From Carboxylicivirga sp. (GTDB lineage: Bacteria > Bacteroidota > Bacteroidia > Bacteroidales > Marinilabiliaceae): 60,892 bases of DNA. The notes under the pieces were generated by a model. That model saw only the letters and a program-made list of their open reading frames with translations. It made no database searches and had not been told where the DNA came from. Position 1 is the first letter of the stretch; the number at the start of each line of letters is the position of its first letter. Shown piece by piece: positions 25,192-32,351 of the stretch. A program made the position numbers and the translations under genes. The stretch is from NCBI GenBank assembly GCA_025210475.1, contig JAOARW010000071.1:1-60892 (forward strand), given 5' to 3'.

Positions 25192-28161
25192 TTAAGTAAT
25201 ATAAGAAGGCGATTTTAAACGAGTATTAGCCTCTAAGCTTTGATTATTTAATCGATACATCTGATTAACTTCTATAGAAATAAAACTATATTCCTCCATA
25301 ACCTTTCCGCGAATTAGATAACAACCCGGCCCCCGAAATGGGTAACGTTTAAAGGAATCGGCGAAGTGAACGGTGTCAAGCCAGTAACCATCCATATCCA
25401 GGAAGGTGCCGAAGGACATATTTTCGCCGCTACTGGTGCGAGTGGGCTTGCGCGTGATTAAATAACCCACAATGGCCACCATTTGATTGATGAACTTTGG
25501 TAAATCGGTCGATTTAAGCAGGCTGGGTGCCTGCCTGGCCAGTAGATTAAAGGGCGAAGTAAGGGGGAAGCCCAGTAATTCCAGCTCGTCGAAGGCACTT
25601 TCCAGTTCATGTTCCCATAAATCGGGTAATTCATATTCGCGCACCTCGGGCTGGAAAAGGGTTGGCTCAGGCTTTGTTACTTTGCTGTATCCAAGCAGGT
25701 GGTGCGCTTCCCATAACAGCTCTTTTTTCGTTTTGCCGGTAAAGCGAAAGGCATCGATGCGGATCAGAATCAGTAGCTGCTCCAAAGAGATGGGTACCCG
25801 GTTTACAAAATCGGCCAGGCTGGAGAATTCTCCAAACAAACCCCTTTCATTCAGTAGCATTTCCACCGATTTTTTTTCTAAGCCGTACAGCATAAAAAAA
25901 CCCAAAAACAAATGTTTGCCACGGATAATGCAGGGCCAGTCGCTGCGGTTCACACACGGTGCTTCGATAATGGCGCCGTGCATGCGTGCTTCGTGCAGGT
26001 AGAGTTCGGGGCGGTAAAAGCCACCACCGTTATTGAGGGTAGCCACCATGTATTCGCGGGGAAAATAGGCTTTCAGATACAGGGCCTGATAGCTTTCGAC
26101 GGCATAACTGGCCGAGTGGCCTTTGGCAAATGCGTAGTTGGCAAAACTTTCAATCTGTCGCCAGATATCGGCAATGGTTTGCTCAGCATAGCCTTTGTTG
26201 CGGCAATTACTGAAGAATTTTTCGCGTACTTTCCAGAATTCATTGCGTTGGCGAAATTTCCACGACATGCCACGACGCAGCACGTCCGATTCGTCGAGCG
26301 ATAATCCGGCAAAGTAGTGAGCCACCTTAATCACATCCTCCTGGTACACCATCACCCCATAGGTTTCTTCCAGGATGTTATACAGTTCGGGTAGCTCCTT
26401 TTGTGCCTGTTCGCGCCGTGCCGGATTCTGAAAACGAAGAATGTATTCGCGCATCATGCCGCTCTTGGCCACCCCCGGACGAATAATGGAGCTGGCTGCC
26501 ACCAGCCGTAAGTAGTCGTCGGCTTTAAGCTTGGTGAGCAGCATGCGCATGGCCGGCGATTCCACATAGAAACAGCCAATGGCTTTACCCACCTTCAGTA
26601 ACTCTTTTATCTGATCATCTTTTTTGAATTTGTCAATGTCATCAATATCGATTTCTGTACCGGTATTCTCCCGGATAATCTCTAGCGAATCTTTAATCTT
26701 ACTCAGGCCGCGCTGGCTCAAAATATCAAATTTGTGCAAGCCCACATCTTCGGCAATGTACATGTCAAACTGGGTGGACGGAAAGCCTTTGGGCAGCAGC
26801 TCGGTGGAGGAGTAGCAGGTGATGGGCTCTTCGGAAATGATGATACCGCTGGAGTGAATGCTGCAATGGCTGGGGAAACCATCGATAAACTGACTGTATT
26901 TAATCACCCACTGACCATACTTATTATTACTGGCCGATGCCGGATTTTTCTGCAAGGCTACAATTTCATCATCGGGCAAACCAAATACCTTGGCAATTTC
27001 GCGGATGGCCGATTTGTATTTAAAGGTAACGTAATTGCCCAGTAGAGCTACCCGGTCGTAGCCATAGGTTTCGAAAATGTAGCGTGTTACATCGTCGCGG
27101 TCGGTCCACGAAAAGTCAATGTCGAAGTCGGGAGGTGATTTACGGAAGGGGTTGATAAAGCGCTCGAAATACAAATCCAGATCGATGGGATCGACATTGG
27201 TGATGCGCAGCAGGTAAGCCACCAGACTGTTGGCTCCACTGCCCCGGCCAATGTAGTAGTAATTTTGACTACGGGCATAATCCACAATGTTAAGTGTGAC
27301 TAAAAAGTAGGCACAGAAGTCGAGTTTTCGAATCACTTCCAGCTCCTTGTTCATGCGTTTAACTACCTCCGGTTCTCTGTTGGGGAAACGGTATGCCAGG
27401 CCTTCTTCACAGCTTTTTTTCAGTAGTTCAAAGTCGGTTTCTTTCGATTGAGCGAATACTTGCTTGTTTTTATTCGTGCCAAAATTAAAATCGATTGTGC
27501 AGGATGCCAGTAGGTCTTGGGTATTTTCAATAATCTGTGGATAGTCGGCATATAATTTCAGCAGATCGCCTTGGGGAATGATGGTGTCAGCTTCAGAAGC
27601 ATGTTCATCCTTGGGTAGTTTGCTCAGCAAGGTATTCTTGTCAATGGCGCGCAGCAAGCGATGAGCGTTGTAATCATGTTTATTGCGAAAGGTACAGGTG
27701 TGCTTAATCACCAGTTTGTCCGGCCTGTGTTTCCAATGCGAAAAGGGCAGTTGTCGCAAGTCTTCGGGCGAAATGCCAATAAATTCGTTATCGCGCAGCT
27801 CATCGTCGGCATATGAAAAAGGGTAAATTACATAAGCATTTTTAAAAGCCGGTGCCTGTGCGTCAAAGTTGATCTTTTCATGCAGGTGCGGTGTCAGATA
27901 ATCGTTGATTTCTCTGAATCCGTCATTGTTTCTGGCCAGGGCAAGGTACTGTTGCTGTACACCGTTTCGAAAATCAGCACCAACAACAGTTTTTATCTTA
28001 TGCTGAGCTGCCAGCCGGACAAAATCAATGCTGGCTGCTGTGTTGTTTATATCCGTCAGGGCAAAAGTATTGTAACCATGATGCATTAGTACCTTTATTA
28101 AATCCTCGGTGGAGATGGTGCCGTATTTAAAGCTGTAGTATGAGTGGCAGTTTGTTAGCAT
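25192..28161 (-). CDS. dnaE: DNA polymerase III alpha subunit, DnaE2-like accessory form
   Basis: A C-family DNA polymerase of 989 residues, clearly shorter than replicative DnaE (about 1160). The palm carries the catalytic aspartates Asp345 and Asp347 (PDFDIDF) and Asp479 (HKFDILS), so polymerase activity is expected. The N-terminal PHP domain is degenerate: the first metal-binding His is missing (NCHSYYS) and the usual Asp-His motif reads TDINN. No proofreading activity is expected. The fingers contain YIGRGSGANSLVAYLL and SSGIIIS. A C-terminal OB-like region (about 900-960) is present. It lies downstream of dinB on the same strand and near an S24 repressor, the arrangement of an inducible mutagenesis cassette. 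It may be the only DnaE-type gene of that kind in the genome, but this cannot be judged here. Confidence 0.88.
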   Translation of the reverse strand: MLTNCHSYYSFKYGTISTEDLIKVLMHHGYNTFALTDINNTAASIDFVRLAAQHKIKTVVGADFRNGVQQQYLALARNNDGFREINDYLTPHLHEKINFDAQAPAFKNAYVIYPFSYADDELRDNEFIGISPEDLRQLPFSHWKHRPDKLVIKHTCTFRNKHDYNAHRLLRAIDKNTLLSKLPKDEHASEADTIIPQGDLLKLYADYPQIIENTQDLLASCTIDFNFGTNKNKQVFAQSKETDFELLKKSCEEGLAYRFPNREPEVVKRMNKELEVIRKLDFCAYFLVTLNIVDYARSQNYYYIGRGSGANSLVAYLLRITNVDPIDLDLYFERFINPFRKSPPDFDIDFSWTDRDDVTRYIFETYGYDRVALLGNYVTFKYKSAIREIAKVFGLPDDEIVALQKNPASASNNKYGQWVIKYSQFIDGFPSHCSIHSSGIIISEEPITCYSSTELLPKGFPSTQFDMYIAEDVGLHKFDILSQRGLSKIKDSLEIIRENTGTEIDIDDIDKFKKDDQIKELLKVGKAIGCFYVESPAMRMLLTKLKADDYLRLVAASSIIRPGVAKSGMMREYILRFQNPARREQAQKELPELYNILEETYGVMVYQEDVIKVAHYFAGLSLDESDVLRRGMSWKFRQRNEFWKVREKFFSNCRNKGYAEQTIADIWRQIESFANYAFAKGHSASYAVESYQALYLKAYFPREYMVATLNNGGGFYRPELYLHEARMHGAIIEAPCVNRSDWPCIIRGKHLFLGFFMLYGLEKKSVEMLLNERGLFGEFSSLADFVNRVPISLEQLLILIRIDAFRFTGKTKKELLWEAHHLLGYSKVTKPEPTLFQPEVREYELPDLWEHELESAFDELELLGFPLTSPFNLLARQAPSLLKSTDLPKFINQMVAIVGYLITRKPTRTSSGENMSFGTFLDMDGYWLDTVHFADSFKRYPFRGPGCYLIRGKVMEEYSFISIEVNQMYRLNNQSLEANTRLKSPSYIT

Positions 28162-28466
28162 GTGTTGTTAGTTAGTTTGTTAGTTCTTAGTCAGTAGTCA
28201 GTAGCTTGAAGTCCGAAGTCTGCAGCAAAGCGCTCAAAACCTGAAACTCAAAGCCTATTATTAATTGTATAATTTTTCCTTCTCTCTTCTCATCTCTCAC
28301 TCTCTCTTCTCATCTTTTGTTAGTTGTTTTTAGTTAGTAGTCAGTAGCTTGAAGTTCGAAGTCTGCAGCAAAGCGCCCAAAACCCGAAACTCTGAACTCA
28401 AAACCTATTTGTATAATTTTTCCTTCTCACTTCTCATCCCTCACCTCTCATCTCTTTTTTTTATCT
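28162..28466. repeat. Word-like tract T4 with 143-base tandem duplication
   Basis: The dinB-dnaE spacer has two diverged copies of a unit of about 130-143 bases: copy 1 about 28189-28317, copy 2 about 28331-28462. The shared anchor CAGTAGCTTGAAG occurs at 28199 and 28342. Each copy runs through TTAGTCAGTAG words, GAAGTCCGAAGTCTGCAGC, AAACCTGAAACTCAAA and a pyrimidine run built from TTCTCATCTCTCAC words, preceded by TGTATAATTTTTCCTTCTC. TAGTCAGTAG and the GAGTGAGAGATGAG/CTCATCTCTCAC words also occur in tract T1, 24 kb away. No ORF is present. Confidence 0.7.
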
Positions 28467-29699
28467 CTACCTCTGTGCTATCTGTTTAGGTATGGGACTA
28501 ATAATTTGGCCATCAATCTGTCCGTTAAACGGGTTCATTTGTTTTACATGTCGGGCACGCATGCCCTGAGCGCGTTTTACGGCATCTTCGCCATAGCGTC
28601 CGCGCAGATTATCCATGGCCTGATAGAGTTTAATCATCTTAAACGAATCTTCGAAAAGCCGGATTTGGTAACTGCCGCCAATCAGGTTACTAAAGCGTAC
28701 ACCAATCAGTCGCACCAAAACACGCCGGTCGTATACCTTTTCAAATAAATCCATTACCGTTTCAATCAATGTGTGATCGAGTGAGGTATAGGAAATACGC
28801 TTTTGTTTGGTGTGTGTCTGAAAATCGGAGTAACGTACTTTTACCGATACGCATGATGTGAGTTTATTGCTGTTGCGCAGTTGGTAGGCCAAGCTCTCGG
28901 CCATACCCAGCAAGATGCTTTTCAGGTTATACACATCCGTTGTATCCTGCTCAAAAGTACGTTCGGTGGAAATGGATTTGCGTTCGCTCCAGGCTACCAC
29001 CGGCGTATTGTCAATGCCTTGCGCTTTTTTCCAGATGGCAATGCCGTTTTTGCCCAGTACCCGTTCCAATAGTTCCACCGGCATTTCTTGTACCGTACGT
29101 ACTTTTTCGATGCCCATGCGCCGTAGCAGGTGATAGGTTTTATTACCCACCATCGGTATCTTTTTGATGGATAAAGGAGCCAGAAAGGGTTTCTCGTAGC
29201 CGGTCTCTATCTGAATATGATTATTGGGTTTGGCTTCGCCGGTACCGACTTTGGCCACTGTCTTGCTGGTGGATAAGCCAAAGGAGATAGGCAGTTTGGT
29301 GTCGTGAATAATTCTCTCGCGCAGCTCTTTGGCCCATAGATAGGTTGTTTTGATGTAGCGATCCATGCCGGTAACATCAATGTAAAACTCATCGATGGAC
29401 GACTTTTCAAATAAAGGTGATCGCTCACGGATGATTTCTGTTATTTCGTTCGAAAATTCGCTGTAAGCCTGACTGTTGCCTCTAATTACTTTGGCGTGGG
29501 GACATAATTGCCGGGCCATTCGCATGGGCATGGCCGAATGAATGCCGTAAACACGAGCTTCGTAACTGCAGGCAGCTACCACGCCTCTGTCAGAGGTTCC
29601 TCCGATAAGTACAGGTACACCTATCAACTCTTTATTTATCAGTCGCTCACACGATACAAAAAATGTATCTAAATCCAGGTGTAATATTGATTTGTTCAT
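28467..29699 (-). CDS. dinB: DNA polymerase IV (Y family)
   Basis: A translesion polymerase of 410 residues. Catalytic residues are present: Asp9 in HLDLDTFF and Asp103-Glu104 in SSIDEFYID, which distinguishes it from inactive ImuB proteins. The steric-gate/fingers region reads DTFFVSCER, with GVVAACSYEARVYGI near 39-53. HhH (IPMVGNKTYHLLRRMGIEKV, about 180-200) and little-finger domains follow. A C-terminal extension ends in NPFNGQIDGQIIS. No clear QLxLF clamp motif was seen. It is the upstream gene of a dinB-dnaE minus-strand unit, with a 305-base repeat tract between the two. A 14-base palindrome lies about 20 bases upstream of its start codon. Confidence 0.93.
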   Translation of the reverse strand: MNKSILHLDLDTFFVSCERLINKELIGVPVLIGGTSDRGVVAACSYEARVYGIHSAMPMRMARQLCPHAKVIRGNSQAYSEFSNEITEIIRERSPLFEKSSIDEFYIDVTGMDRYIKTTYLWAKELRERIIHDTKLPISFGLSTSKTVAKVGTGEAKPNNHIQIETGYEKPFLAPLSIKKIPMVGNKTYHLLRRMGIEKVRTVQEMPVELLERVLGKNGIAIWKKAQGIDNTPVVAWSERKSISTERTFEQDTTDVYNLKSILLGMAESLAYQLRNSNKLTSCVSVKVRYSDFQTHTKQKRISYTSLDHTLIETVMDLFEKVYDRRVLVRLIGVRFSNLIGGSYQIRLFEDSFKMIKLYQAMDNLRGRYGEDAVKRAQGMRARHVKQMNPFNGQIDGQIISPIPKQIAQR

Positions 29700-29718
29700 T
29701 GTTGTCGATTATATCGTC

Positions 29719-29732
29719 ATTATCCTGATAAT
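29719..29732. promoter_or_regulatory. Palindrome in dinB promoter region
   Basis: ATTATC-CT-GATAAT is a perfect 6-2-6 palindrome 20-33 bases upstream of the minus-strand dinB start codon. It is a candidate operator for the nearby XRE-S24 repressor. The same sequence was not found before the repressor gene, which weakens this idea. Confidence 0.35.
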
Positions 29733-29842
29733 AATATAGTCATTTTTGCTATCTTTATAAAGTGAAACGAAGAGGAGTTTTTTAATTTCAGGTTGAAGTG
29801 CTTGATGTTTAGAGCGAAAAAAATAGTGGTGAAAGAAGGATT

Positions 29843-29926
29843 CAACCCTCTTCGGGGTTGTTTATACCTTGTGTGTTTAGCCACGCATTTCATACGTGGT
29901 TATTTGTGTATAATCCCTCCGGGATT
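29843..29926. repeat. Three short hairpins left of the IS200-like gene
   Basis: Three GC-rich stem-loops in series: CAACCC/GGGTTG at 29843-29860, GCCACG/CGTGGT at 29880-29901 (imperfect), and AATCCC/GGGATT at 29912-29926. None has a T run. They resemble REP-type palindromes associated with RAYT transposases. The first is matched in inverted orientation by a hairpin on the other side of the transposase gene. Confidence 0.55.
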
Positions 29927-29984
29927 GAAATTGTTGTTATACAATGTTTGATGGAAAATAAAGGATTAATAAACATAAAAAGAT

Positions 29985-30428
29985 ATGAGTACTTATACGC
30001 AAATATTGTATCAAATTGTGTTTTCTACAAAAGGCAGAAAATGTACTTTGAACGGAGATCAAGAGCGCCTATATAAGTTTATCTGGGGTATTTTAAATAA
30101 TAAAAAATGTTACTTGTACCGTATTGGAGGAGTAAATAACCACATTCATATAATTACAAGTATTCATCCGTCAGTGGCGTTGGCACAGTTAGTTAAAGAT
30201 ATTAAGCTTTCTTCATCAAAATATATAAAAACGGAATGTATTTTTCCTGAGTTTAATGGATGGCAGGAAGGGTATGGTGCATTTACTTACCATTCTGATG
30301 CTAAGGATGTATTGATAGAATATGTGAAAACACAAGAACTTCATCATCAGCTGGTAGATTTTAAAGGTGAGTATAGGCAATTGCTTAAAGAGCATGGAAT
30401 TAAATTTGAAGAGAAGTATTTGTTCTGA
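29985..30428 (+). mobile_element. IS200/RAYT-like tyrosine transposase gene (TnpA_REP type)
   Basis: A 147-residue single-strand transposase. It has the HUH motif (His53-Ile-His55 in NNHIHIITS) and a catalytic Tyr113 in IEYVKTQELHH, the Y1 architecture of IS200/IS605 TnpA and RAYT proteins. All residues needed for activity look present. No TnpB is associated. It is surrounded by six short hairpins, three on each side, which fits a REP-associated transposase rather than a simple insertion sequence. It sits in the space between the divergent dinB and XRE-S24 genes. No target-site duplication is expected or seen. Confidence 0.85.
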
Positions 30429-30483
30429 AATGATTATGTTATTTTTTAATTAGGTATAAGTAAAGTGTCAGAATTACTTGGAT

Positions 30484-30571
30484 GTCCCCCGAAGGGGGGG
30501 GGACGTGATTAGCTCCGGATGATAATCCGGGGTGAATTAAAAAAAAGAATATTACAACCCGGAAAGGGTTG
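30484..30571. repeat. Three short hairpins right of the IS200-like gene
   Basis: The stem-loops are GTCCCCC/GGGGGAC (30484-30503, with an extended G run), CCGGAT/ATCCGG (30514-30532) and CAACCC/GGGTTG (30555-30571). The last, read on the minus strand, gives TTCAACCCTTTCCGGGTTGT. That is nearly the same as the left-flank hairpin (TTCAACCCTCTTCGGGGTTGT), so these two form an inverted pair bracketing the transposase region. The third hairpin is only 16 bases before the S24 repressor start codon. Confidence 0.55.
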
Positions 30572-30587
30572 AACATAGGTTATTAAA

Positions 30588-31316
30588 ATGAGCATTGTAG
30601 ATATGTATTTTGCAGAGAATATTAGATTTTTAAGAAAGCGAAAGGGTTTGTCACAGACTGATTTGGCGTCGATTTTGGAATTGACCCGTACGACTTTGGC
30701 CGGTTATGAAAAAAGTGTGCAGCCACCATTTAAAACGCTGATTAAGTTTGCCGAGTATTTTAATGTATCCATTGATGCGCTGGTGCGTTATAAGCTGGAT
30801 GCTTTATCCGAGTTTCAGTTATCGCAGATTGAAGATGGCTTTGATATTGATGTGACCGGGAAAAAGTTGCGCTTGTTAACGGTATCGGTCGATAAAGAGG
30901 GGAAGGAGAATATAGAAATGGTGCCGGTGAAGGCACAAGCGGGTTATACCGGCGGCTATGGAGATACCGATTTTATAGCTTCGCTGCCAAAGTTTTCACT
31001 GCCTTTTTTATCGCCGGATAAAACTTACCGTAGTTTTCAGATTCAGGGTGATTCCATGTTACCGATACCAGAAGGAGCCTGGGTGACGGGGTCGTATCTT
31101 CAAAACTGGAAGAGGCTTAAGGATGGCACACCATGTATTGTAGTAACCCGCGATGAAGGGATTGTATTCAAGGTCGTTTATAATCAGTTGGAAAAGAATG
31201 GAACCTTGTTGTTGGTATCGACCAATCGTATTTACAAGCCTTACGAAATATCGGCCAGGAATATTGCCGAAGTTTGGCAATTTGAAACCTATAATGGTTT
31301 CGAGATTGATAAATAA
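30588..31316 (+). CDS. XRE-S24 (LexA/UmuD-like) self-cleaving repressor
   Basis: A 242-residue transcriptional regulator with an N-terminal XRE helix-turn-helix (about 8-65, IRFLRKRKGLSQTDLASILELTRTTLAGYE) and a C-terminal S24 peptidase domain (about 115-235). The self-cleavage site is Ala118-Gly119, the nucleophile Ser156 (QIQGDSMLP) and the general base Lys195 (GIVFKVVYN). The spacings of 37 and 39 residues are close to those of LexA (about 34 and 37). It is thus a plausible DNA-damage-responsive repressor. It is encoded divergently from dinB-dnaE, with only an IS200-like gene between them. Control of dinB and itself is inference from context. Confidence 0.88.
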   Translation: MSIVDMYFAENIRFLRKRKGLSQTDLASILELTRTTLAGYEKSVQPPFKTLIKFAEYFNVSIDALVRYKLDALSEFQLSQIEDGFDIDVTGKKLRLLTVSVDKEGKENIEMVPVKAQAGYTGGYGDTDFIASLPKFSLPFLSPDKTYRSFQIQGDSMLPIPEGAWVTGSYLQNWKRLKDGTPCIVVTRDEGIVFKVVYNQLEKNGTLLLVSTNRIYKPYEISARNIAEVWQFETYNGFEIDK

Positions 31317-31373
31317 ACCGGCGCTCGATTATTTTTCTTAGATTCGTATTACAATAAATAAAACCTTATAATT

Positions 31374-32297
31374 ATGAAGAAGCTAAATTGGATGGTATTG
31401 GTGGCAATTATGGTGATTGCTACACTTAATGTATCGGCACAAAATACTTTGCGCTATAAGCTAAAAATTGGCCAGACTTATGGGCTTAAGCAAATGACGG
31501 TTCAGAATATTGAGCAGAATATTTCGGGTATGACCCAGAATATAAAGAATACCTTGGGTGGGGATATAACGGTTACGATTCTGGAAAAGAATGGAGATGT
31601 ATATTCTTCGGAAATGATTTTTAAGTCGATGATTTTTAAGATGGAAAGCCCGATGATGAACATGTCTTATGATTCAACAGATGAAACAGCTGATGCTTCG
31701 AATCCGCTAAATAAAACTTTTGATCTGATTGTGGGGCATAAGTTTCTGTTAAAGTTTGATGATCGTGGTAATATTCTTGAGGTAAAAGGCTTTGAGGCCG
31801 TTGGTGATAAAATAACAAATACCTTTGGCGAAAACCAGCAGCAGGCTGAGATGATGAAAAAGCAATTGGGAAGTCAGTTTTCCGATGAAAATATGAAAGG
31901 CTCTTTGAGTACTATGTTTATTGTTTACCCTGAAGAGAAAATAAAGGTCGGTACCAAATGGACCCATAATTCTCAGGTGAAGAAGCCGGTAACTATTAAC
32001 AATGTTTTTAATTATACGGTTGATCAGATGGGGAAAGAGAATGTTAGTTTGTCGGGATCGGGAACAATGGCTACCGAAGAAGGACAAACCATGCAACAGA
32101 TGGGCATGACACAGCATTTTGATTTAAAAGGAGATTTAAGCTTTACGGCTAGTGTTGATGCTAAAACCGGCTGGCCTTCGGAAATTAAAATGAATCAAAA
32201 TCTGGATGGTGTTGTTGCAATTGAGTCGCCTCAGTTAGCTACACCAATGGAAATGCCTATGAAGATCAATTCAGAATCGACTTTTACGAGCTTCTAG
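31374..32297 (+). CDS. Secreted protein, DUF6263-like
   Basis: A 307-residue protein with a signal peptide (MKKLNWMVLVAIMVIATLNVSAQ). The body is mostly beta strand: NTLRYKLKIGQTYGLKQM at the start, a FDLIVGHKFLLKFDDRGNILEVKGF centre and KVGTKWTHNS near 195-210. The pattern resembles the Bacteroidota DUF6263 family, whose function is unknown. It carries no catalytic motif or lipobox and is probably periplasmic. It starts 57 bases after the S24 gene but looks functionally unrelated, and it ends at a bidirectional terminator. Confidence 0.65.
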   Translation: MKKLNWMVLVAIMVIATLNVSAQNTLRYKLKIGQTYGLKQMTVQNIEQNISGMTQNIKNTLGGDITVTILEKNGDVYSSEMIFKSMIFKMESPMMNMSYDSTDETADASNPLNKTFDLIVGHKFLLKFDDRGNILEVKGFEAVGDKITNTFGENQQQAEMMKKQLGSQFSDENMKGSLSTMFIVYPEEKIKVGTKWTHNSQVKKPVTINNVFNYTVDQMGKENVSLSGSGTMATEEGQTMQQMGMTQHFDLKGDLSFTASVDAKTGWPSEIKMNQNLDGVVAIESPQLATPMEMPMKINSESTFTSF

Positions 32298-32311
32298 CTT
32301 AATGAACCTAA

Positions 32312-32351
32312 AACATAAAAAAGCCGGCATTGCCGGCTTTTTTTTATGTTT
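32312..32351. terminator. Bidirectional terminator
   Basis: AAAAAAGCCGGC and GCCGGCTTTTTTTT form a GC stem with A and T runs on the two sides, within a larger palindrome (AACATAAA...TTTATGTT). It serves the plus-strand gene ending at 32297 and the minus-strand gene ending at 32344. Confidence 0.9.

Noticed and set aside
25487..26304. Long plus-strand frames (171 and 130 codons) opposite dnaE
   Set aside because: They lie entirely antisense to conserved DnaE sequence, and their products show no recognisable domain; they are shadows of dnaE codon use.
29843..29926. Rho-independent terminators
   Set aside because: The stems have no T runs, occur in series on both sides of the transposase and lie upstream, not downstream, of the transposase gene.
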